Source of the DNA: Chloranthus sessilifolius
Lineage: Eukaryota; Streptophyta; Magnoliopsida; Chloranthales; Chloranthaceae
Direction of reading: 5' to 3'
DNA: 64,000 nt
Assembly (NCBI GenBank): GCA_021018995.1
Contig: CM037588.1
Location: forward strand, 145,533,725-145,597,724
Every line of letters begins with the position of its first letter. Positions within the stretch are counted from its first letter, which is position 1. The notes under the pieces were generated by a model. That model did no database searches. It had not been told where the DNA came from and saw only the letters and a program-made list of their open reading frames with translations. A program made the position numbers and the translations under genes. This document shows positions 56,229 through 64,000 of the stretch, piece after piece.

Positions 56229-58850
56229 TTTCAAGATGAATTAAAGAAGTGTACATGATATCAAGGATAATAGAACATAAACAATGCATGCTAACATATA
56301 TGCAAGAACATCATGAACAGATATGATATAGCAAAACTGAACTAGTATCACTGAGTTAGCATAACTATTCATATCCATGCGTTGAAACTGATCTTATTCT
56401 TCATTCGTACATAACTGTTCATATCAGCATTTATAATCACACATCTAACTGAATTAGCCTAATAGTCCTACGACACACTGCTTGAATCCTTATCATGCAT
56501 ATTTATTCATCAAAACTTAACACAAGCATAGTCATGCAAAGGCATTTATTTAAACTGAAATTAGCATAATCATTAATATTCATCTATTGAACTGAGCAAA
56601 CTATTCATCAAAACTGGTCTAGCATCTTCATTCATTAGTCATACGTCAAATCTGACCTATATTTTCATTATGATTTATAAATTCATCTATCTCTATCCAT
56701 GATTATTATACATGATTATACATGAGCAATAAATGATCATTATTAATCAGAACCATTCCTCTGAACTGATAGAGTATTATCCCATTATCACTATATATTT
56801 GAGCATCATCCTTTAACCATAAATCAACACTGAATTCATTAGTATCATATCCATCCCAACTGACATGAGTTCATTATACAAACTGACATTATCACATGCG
56901 TTTGTCATCAACAAAAGTAATTGGCAACCTTATAAATCTCTAATTATCATTTAAAATTGCCTTTATATTCAAAGATTATCATACTGACATATATTCATAG
57001 AATAATCCTATGTCGAGCTGAACTAGCATGGTTCGAGCATCAAAATTCATGGTATAAATATATATGGCTTTGATCTTACTATCATCATAGCTTAGTATTC
57101 CTCAGCAGAACTAGCACAACTAGCATATGGATTAAACTAACATAGGCATAATTATAATTTGCTAATCAAAAATGAATTCGAAAATAAAATATAAATTAAC
57201 AATGTAAACTCCCTACCTTATACTAGGCTTACGTGTAGCTGGTTACCTGTGCATGCATATCTTCAAACAAATGCGTCATGTGCACCAAGTGGCACCTAGG
57301 AATGTCGTTCATAGGTTTAGTATTTTTAATGGTTTATTGGGTCAACAAAGACCCCAAATATGGACCATTTATGGTCCCAAGTCTCATAATCAAACTTAGA
57401 AATTCATCACAACACAAACCCCTGCCAGAGGTGTCGCCAAGTGTGTCAGATGCAGGGTTGCCGCGGCAAGCAACATCGGTTGCCGTGGCAAGCTTTGCAG
57501 TTGCATGTTTCCGTGACCTGTCACTACTTTTTGACCTCTTAAACGTTAGATGCAGAAGTTTGTTCCTTCATAAAAGTTGTACGGTTCATTGTCTCCTTTC
57601 CAACGCATCAAGAACCGTATCAATCGGATTTCAGGATCAAATGATATGATTAAAATACCACACAGTGGTCAGAGTATACCATTGCCGCGGCAAGCTTTGT
57701 AGTTGCATGTTACCGTGACTTGTCACTAATTTTTGACCCTTTATATGTTAGATTTAGAATTTAGTTACTACATGAAAGTTGTAGGTTTCATTGTCCCCTT
57801 TCCAACGCATCAAGAATCGTACCATTTGGAGTTCAGGGTCAAACGTTATGACCGAAATACCACACAGTGGTCTGAGCATAGGGTTGCTGTGGCAACACAT
57901 AAGGCTTGCCACGGCAAGCACCTTGCCACAACAACCCTTTGAGGTTGCTGCGGCAAGCCACTCAGCAGAGTGTCTTGCCGCGACAACCCCTTGAGGTTGC
58001 CGCAATAAGCTTGGCTTGTCGGGCTTCAACTGATCTTCTTCTTGGCCTTTTGATCTGTTGTATCTCTCCTTTTTGCTTATATATTTATATATATAGGTTT
58101 TTCTATATATATTTCTCATATATATATATATAAATATTTAAATCTGTCTATATATGTAATATTTTTTTTTTATATACATATATATATATATATAAATAGA
58201 TCTCTATTTTCCATTTACAAATCTTCAATGAAGATCTGGAGTGCGAAGATCTGCACTCAACTCTATACTGAGGCAAATTGTGAGCTGAATTTCTTAAAAT
58301 TAAACTACTAACCTTTTTGGTGCTTGGTGTTTGATCACATGGAAGAATAACGATGCTATGCCTACGGATCTCAACGATGAATCCGAACTAAGAGGAGTTG
58401 ATTAATAGTTTCAATTGTTTGTCGATCTTCACAGAATTTGCTTTGGTGTTTTAACGAAAATCCAAAGAGCGAAAGGAGGATCCGCCTTATTACAAGTGAC
58501 ATCGACCTTGCGTGCATGTAGATGGTCAATGACTCACTGGAGTCGTGTGGCGAAGTTACCATGCAAGTAGCTTATAAGCTACTTGCAGTTACAATCCCAT
58601 GTGAAACACTAATACATATTTAGTGTATAGCATAAAAGCCAAAAGCCAAAACAGAAATGCTATTGTATACTTTACAAGTAAATAAAATAAGGAAGCCAAA
58701 CAAAAGTAGATCCAATAGCCCTTGTTTATTTTACAATTGAATCCTGGGCTGGGATATTTATACAATACCCATCCGATTTTGGCCTTATCTGGATAAAGCC
58801 AAATGGTTTTGGCTTCAGTAAAAATTTATATACCACTGTTGGTATATCTA
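56229..58850. other. Rest of family-B LTR B2
   Basis: AT-rich non-coding DNA. 57430-58010 has several TTGCCGCGGCAAGC-type inverted repeats, each able to form a strong hairpin. Frames here reflect those repeats. A TA-rich patch spans 58085-58200. Confidence 0.6.
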
Positions 58851-60183
58851 AAACTGATTACTTGCTAAAGTAGTTTAATATTTTAATTTAATATGGCTGT
58901 GTCTAGCTTGAAGTCTAACTTTCTAAGATTCAAGGTTTAACCTAGTGAGGTTGTTAGGGGTCGTGGTGACAACGTGTATATGACCTGACTTGCTAAATCT
59001 GAGGATCATTAGGATCTGACCTGTTACTCTGGGAGTAAGATTAGAATGGATTGATTGGAGGCTCTAGACCTATTAAACCTCAAAGTTTAGTTTCGATGCT
59101 TGAATTGAGTGCAACAGGATCAACGGATTAAACTTCAAGAGGTAGGCTTTTAAACCTCCTCAAAATTAAATACTGTTAGTTTTGCTTAAAATAGGTTTAT
59201 ATTGGTTTATGAGAGAATAAGCAAACTGTGGTTGAATGAGCAAAAAGGGTCCAAAGATCCAAATTTAATAACCACAGACCTGGAGAAATTTGAGGTTCAA
59301 ATTTCAATTTGAGGGTCGAATTTGGATTTTTCAGACCTGATGAACTTTTGGAAAATCGAGGGTCGAATTTTGCCCTGTTTCAGGCCTTTGAATTTTTTTC
59401 AAAATTTTTTTCTTAGCAAGCCTTCGGGTTTGATTTTTTTAAACCAATATTAACACTGGGAGTGTTAATCATTGTAGGTTTTGGAATAAAAGGTCCATTG
59501 TGAGGACTGCCTTGCTTATTTTTGGACCGTTGTGAGTCGAGGTAGGGGAACCTAAACCTGATTGCATTCTATTATAATTATAGGTTGTTTGTATCAATCA
59601 TGAAATTCCGACATTTTGAACAACTCAGCATGGATAAGAACTCTGAACTATAACACAAATCAGAACTGTAAAACTTTGATATGAATAAGAACTCAGAACT
59701 CCGAAACTTTGAACTTGGATCTTCAAATCAGAACTCCAAAAAATCAGTAAATGTATATAGTATACAAACTTTGATATGTTTAGCATTTGCATTTGATTTG
59801 AGGCACATATGAATGAAACCCTAGATTCTACCAATCATGTTGACAGTAATTCTTTAGCGCAAGTTTCCCTCATAGCGTAGGGGCTTGTTGCACTTCAGAA
59901 AAAGGGTTCATGGACGACGATGGTCAGTAGGGTTTCCCATCGGTGACTTTTTCTGCTCTCATGCTATATGTAAGTTGGGAGATAAAATTAAGTTATAAAT
60001 TTAAGACAAGAAGCATGCCTAATTCAGAAATTAAAAAATATCAGACACATTGAATCAGCTTTTGGCTTTCTACTTAGAATTGGAAATTTGGTTTGAAAAA
60101 CATCTTTTGAAAGGCTTATTGATCCGATTTTGTCTTTGAAAAACCTTCACTTATGATAAAATGCTTTAGATAAGTTTCCTCTA

Positions 60184-60402
60184 TTGAGCTTTGATGTTAG
60201 CTCACTCCGACTATACGTCACAGGTGCTGAGGCTGATTTGGTATTAGACGATCTTGATCTAGAGGACTCCGATTTCGTTCCTAAGGAGGAACTGGAGACA
60301 CCTGCTGAGGAGTTCTTTCCCTTATTTTTATTTGTCCTTCTTGGTATTTTGTTTAGAATTATTCTGAATTACGGGCCGAAGGTCGTTGTTTTGTCTTTTT
60401 AA
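60184..60402 (+). CDS. Acidic LTR-encoded short frame, family C copy C1
   Basis: Reads SSLRLYVTGAEADL, then a Leu/Asp-rich repeat, then EELETPAEEFF followed by a hydrophobic extension up to 60402. The RLYV start and E-E-F-F region match family A, but there is no stop right after FF. ATG-less 5' end; the hairpin at 60186-60203 overlaps the start. Confidence 0.4.
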   Translation: MSFDVSSLRLYVTGAEADLVLDDLDLEDSDFVPKEELETPAEEFFPLFLFVLLGILFRIILNYGPKVVVLSF

Positions 60403-61405
60403 TATCACTCGAGAAACCATCATTAGGAACTATTATTTTAGGTGTTTGGATTGGCCATCACCGGTGGTTCTTCCTGGTTCCTCGGGGTGATATATATATA
60501 TATTGTTTTGATTTAAGCTTTTGTCTTTGCTTACTCTATGCCTTGCCTCTGTTTTAGATCTATGTTATGTTGTTGGCTTCTGTTTGTTACGGCTTATTGA
60601 GAAATCAATAAGTTGATGAACCGGCCTTTCCTATACCTTAGGGATTGGAAAAGTCGGGTCGTCACATTTCACGTAGCAAACATCCCCAAGACAATGGCAA
60701 AGACAGGGTTTTTTTGATGGGGGATCCCTTATAGTCGTAAGATAGTAATAATTTTATCACACTCGCTTTTATCAAACCGCAATCACAAAATAGAAAATAA
60801 TAATAATAATTAAATAACTTTAAAAAAGAAGCAATTCTCACTAAAAAATAATAAATTAGGGTTTTTATTTTTTATTAAAAATTAATAATTCTAGCATACC
60901 TTTGATTTCAGCGAAATAACGACGACAATCAGAAATCTTGGCATTGGCGATTGGAGATTGAATGAGATGTCATAAAAAGAGATGGGTGGCTAAGATTTAA
61001 GAAGAGAGAGGAGAAAGTGAGAAGACACAGAGACATTGGTACCTGGGAGTGGGGGGAAAGAGAGAGATAGAGAGAGAGAGAGAGAATTGTGGGAGTAATA
61101 TTTGGGAAGAGAGAGAGAGCGAAAGAGGAAATTTTGGGAGTCTAGTTCTGTTAAAAAAAATTGTGGATAAAAAAGTTACTTTTTAAAATATTTAAGAAGT
61201 TTTAGGATTTGGGGGATCCTTATTAAAAGATATTGTCCCTAAAAAGATGGAACTTAAGAGACTTTAAAGAAAAAAAACTTGGGATGGGGGATCCCGGGAC
61301 CCCCCATTGAACAACGTTGCTCGGCCACTGCCAACAGATGACCGTGATCATAGGCATACCACCAGTTCTTGGTCACTTTTGTGATGTCTTCAGCAGTGAA
61401 CTGTG

Positions 61406-61410
<5 letters not shown>

Positions 61411-61446
<36 letters not shown>
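61411..61446. repeat. (TA)n microsatellite
   Basis: About 18 TA dinucleotides. Confidence 0.95.
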
Positions 61447-61448
<2 letters not shown>

Positions 61449-61598
61449 AAGATGGGAGTTGAAATATGATTTCTATCCTTTGATCTAGGCAGTCAACGAT
61501 TAATGGTGGAAACTCCTGCTATGAAGACCAATTCACCTTCTTATCTAAAATTTATACTCATCGCTGAATTGTCAATAATTTTCGGTAGTGAGTTTTGC

Positions 61599-61812
61599 AA
61601 CATGAATCAAAATATCGCCCGATACCGATACATATCGGACCCTAACGATACGGTACATTAAATGTACAGTATCATCTTATATATATGTAAATATCGGATG
61701 ATACATTCAATGTATCGTCCGGTACATTACTGTTCCGGTACGTATTGTCCGATACGTACCAATTTTTACTCGGACGATACGTACCGATTTTCTGGCATTT
61801 TGATCCATGTTT
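61599..61812. mobile_element. Palindromic MITE, relative of 29001-29193
   Basis: Ends AACATGAATCAAAATATCG and, inverted, AACATGGATCAAAATGCC. The interior is rich in CGATAC/GTATCG palindromes (CCGATACATATCGG, GTCCGATACGTACC). Confidence 0.65.
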
Positions 61813-62279
61813 TGCAATCGAAGATTCTTGTGGCATAGTTGGCGATTCCACTGTTCACACTATTGACTCCTTGAATCTCATGCTAGAGGTAGTTTTTCAT
61901 TCTAGAAGTTGTTTTTTGTTCTAATAATGCGAACATCAGATCTGAAAATCATGGCCCACATATCAGATGGTCAAATCTTGTTTGCACATCGCACACATCT
62001 ATGGTAACAATGCACCATGATCACGACTACTTTAGGGATGTGTGCCACATGAAATCAACATCTGAACATCTGATATGAGGGACATGATCTCAAATCTAAG
62101 GCTTGAAAGAATGGAAAAATAAATGACCTCTATTATCTGATACAAGGCAGTCAAATGTGTGAGTGGGGGAACCATCGATTGGACTAAAAGAATCTTTGGT
62201 TGCAAAAAATCACCAACCATACTGAGTTGTGTTACTGCTACACCCATTTTTGTTACTACCACACAACTTAAACAAAGAC

Positions 62280-64000
62280 TGTGACGACCTAACTTTTCCA
62301 ATCCTTAAGGTATACGAAAGGCCGATTCATCAACTTATTGATTTCTCAATAAGCCTTAAACAAACAGAAGCCGACAGCATAACATAGGTCTAAGCAGAGG
62401 CAAAGCAAAACCAAGTAAGAACAAAAGCTTAATCAAAACAATATATCACCCTGAGGAACCAGGAAGAACCATTGGTGATGGCCAATCTTACACCTAAAAT
62501 AGTGGTTCCTAATGATAGTTCCTCAAGTGATATCCAAAAAGACAAAACAATTGGCCTAGGGCTCAATATTCAAAGAATAATTCTAACAAAAGTACCAAAA
62601 GACAATCCAAAAATTAGGGGAAGAACTCCTTAGTAGGCGTCTCCAATTCCTCCTCAGGAATATAGTCGGAGTCCCCGGATCAAGATCGTCTGCCCCTAGG
62701 TTAGTCTCAGCACCTGTGACTATAGTCGGGGTGAGCTAACATCAAAGCCCAATAGAGGAAACTTATCTAAAACATTTTATCATAAGTGAAGGTTTTTCAA
62801 AGATAAAATCGAATCAATAAGGTTTTTAAAAGATGCTTTGCAACTATATTTCCAATTCTAAATAGAAAGTCAAAAGCTAATTCAATGTGTCTAATGTTTT
62901 CAAATTAGGCATGCTTCTTGTCTTACATTTATAACTTAATTTTATCTCCCAAATTACATATAGCATGAGAGCAAGGTGTATTACCGATGGGAAACCCTAC
63001 TGACCATCGTCGTTCATGAACCCTTTTTCTGAAGTACGACAAGCCCCTACGCTATGAGGGAAACTTGCGCCAAATAGAATTACCGTCAACACGGTTGATA
63101 GGATCTAGGGTTTCGTTCTTATGTGCCTCAAATCAAATGCAATGCTAAACATATCATATATTATGTAATTAATATATTTTTCGGATTTTTTGAGTTCTGA
63201 TTCAAAGTACTCATTAAAATGAGATTCAGAAGTTCAATTTCTGAGTCCTTATATCAAAATTTTAGAGTTCTTAATCATGTCCAGTTTCATCAAAATTCAG
63301 ATTTCAGTGCTTACTATAAGTAACTAAAACTCATAATATAATGTACATTAAGTTAAGGTTCCCCTACCTCGACAAAAAGCTATCCAAAAACAAGCAAGGC
63401 AATCCTCACAATGGACTTCGATTCAAACCCTACAAGGATTAACACTGCAAGTGTTAATAGTGGTCCAAAAGTCAAATCCGAAAGCTTGCCAATAAAAATT
63501 TCGACAAAAATTCAAAGGTCAGAAACAGGGCAAAATTCGACACTCGATTTCAAATTCGATGGTCGAATTTGAAATTTGATGGTCGAATTCAAATTCGACC
63601 CTCAAATTTCCAAAAGTACATCAGGCCTGAAAAATCCAAATTTGACCCTCGATTTTCAATTCGATGGTCGAATTCCAAATTCGACCCTTGAATTGAAATT
63701 CGACCCTCGAATTTCCCAGGTCTGTGTTTGTTCAAAATTGGATCTTCGGATCCATTTGCTTAATCAACCATAGTCTATTTTTCTCTACTAAAATCACCAT
63801 AAATCTTCTCTAAGCAAAGCACAAATTATTTAACTCAAAAGAGGTTTAAGAGTCTACCTCTTGAAGTTTAGTCCGTCGATCCCGTTGCACCAATCTCAAG
63901 CATCGAAACTAATCTTCGAGGTTTAATCGGTCTGGACCTCCAAATCAGCCCACTCTTACCTTGCTTCAAGACCACAGGTCTGGTCCACACAGAACTATCC
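62280..64000 (-). mobile_element. Family-C LTR (C2), inverted, cut by window end
   Basis: Plus-strand start TGTGACGACCTAACTTTTCC matches the inverse of the C1 end (60666). The order then mirrors C1: the hairpin/acidic-frame region at 62630-62760, an AAACTTGCGCCA block near 63060, a TTCGAATTTGA-rich repeat block at 63520-63730, and a TCGATCCCGTTGCACC block at 63875. The acidic frame is broken by frameshifts and the hairpin arm AGCTC is AGCCC. The LTR leaves the window before its 5' end. Confidence 0.85.
63530..63725. repeat. AAATTCGA/TCGAATTT direct and inverted repeats (C2)
   Basis: Many copies of AATTCGACCCTCGAATTT-type units; the corresponding block in C1 is at about 59260-59400. Frames here are repeat artefacts. 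Confidence 0.8.

Larger units (their letters stand above)
55430..59011 (-). mobile_element. Family-B solo LTR (copy B2)
   Basis: Plus-strand start TGTGACAGCCCGACTTTTCC at 55430, and a slightly shortened end ...GAGGATCATTA at 59011 (compare GGGGATTGTTACA in B1). Flanked by the duplication GGATC (55425-55429 and 59012-59016). It holds an acidic frame, hairpin and tandem CTCCCGAGTTAGCG repeats in the same order as B1. Two GCCGCGGCAAGC-rich blocks at 57460-57500 and 57685-58010 are local repeats. No coding domains. Confidence 0.85.
54938..60666 (+). mobile_element. Family-C solo LTR (C1), interrupted by a family-B LTR
   Basis: Starts TGTAATATCCCTAATATTTT at 54938 and ends TCGGGTCGTCACA at 60666, with the 5-bp duplication TTTCA at 54933-54937 and 60667-60671. 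55430-59011 is a later insertion. Without it the LTR is about 2.1 kb. The right part (59017-60666) is the inverse of 62280-64000. The left part holds a (CT)n run at 55237-55256. Confidence 0.82.
60672..62279. other. Intergenic stretch between inverted family-C LTRs
   Basis: Contains GATGGGGGATCCC at 60716 and again near 61280, a (GA)n-rich segment (61060-61130), a (TA)n run (61411-61446) and the MITE at 61599-61812. 61820-62180 resembles diverged copies of the MITE family at 10471 (GGCAGTCAAC / GGCAGTCAAATG at 61469 and 62147). No supported coding region. Confidence 0.5.

Noticed and set aside
55430-60666. A 5.2-kb DNA transposon with inverted ends TGTGACAGCCC / GGGTCGTCACA
   Set aside because: Flanks do not match as a duplication (GGATC against TTTCA), while separate duplications exist for an inner family-B LTR and an outer family-C LTR in opposite orientation.

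Overview
The window is plant nuclear DNA, from an angiosperm that cannot be named from sequence alone. It is almost entirely nested transposable elements plus broken host-gene fragments. I see no intact host gene, no tRNA or rRNA gene and no CRISPR. The plant assignment rests on long-LTR Ty3/gypsy elements of the Tekay/Del and Athila/Tat types, a CACTA transposon, spliceosomal GT-AG exons that read as plant exportin-1 and plant F-actin-capping protein beta, and telobox and GA-rich leader sequences.

Layout. 1-6912 is a nest: an inverted family-A LTR (1-1759) and a plus-strand family-A solo LTR (4130-6732, 5-bp target duplication TATAT) both interrupt a minus-strand family-B LTR. 6959-7034 is a possible first exon of an unknown minus-strand gene. 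7751-10200 is a second family-A solo LTR (duplication TTAGG) inserted in an inverted-repeat MITE; an uninterrupted copy of that MITE lies at 10471-10860.

11761-51265 is read here as one CACTA (En/Spm-like) DNA transposon. It has CACTAC termini, matching subterminal repeats and a TTA target duplication. Two later LTR retrotransposons have inserted into it: a complete 13.1-kb family-A Tekay/Del-type chromovirus (12777-25860, duplication CTGCA) and a complete 11.5-kb Athila/Tat-type element (37030-48551, duplication ATTAC). What remains (about 14.9 kb) carries no visible transposase. It carries pieces of host genes, all on the minus strand: exon 1 and leader of F-actin-capping protein beta (50496-50760), ten exons of exportin-1 (34573 down to 28786), unidentified exon-like pieces (26.2-26.6 kb) and an exonuclease/endonuclease/phosphatase-type exon resembling CCR4-family deadenylases (12685-12776). 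This is the structure of a gene-capturing Pack-CACTA. Its gene pieces carry nonsense, splice-site and frameshift lesions, several of the kind expected from deamination of methylated CHG sites.

51280-54861 is an LTR element without coding domains that contains an F-box-gene fragment. 54938-60666 is a family-C solo LTR (duplication TTTCA) interrupted by a second family-B solo LTR (55430-59011, duplication GGATC). 62280 to the end is an inverted family-C LTR.

Three features stand out. The first is the multi-gene CACTA. The second is a dense array of the perfect palindrome TCGATTAATCGA in every family-A LTR and again inside the full element. The third is a short acidic reading frame (RLYV ... 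EDFF-stop), preceded by a GAGCT/AGCTC hairpin, that recurs near the 3' end of LTRs from three divergent families. The full family-A element also has an accessory ORF with its own TATA-like sequence, and a candidate 168-nt intron between gag and protease.
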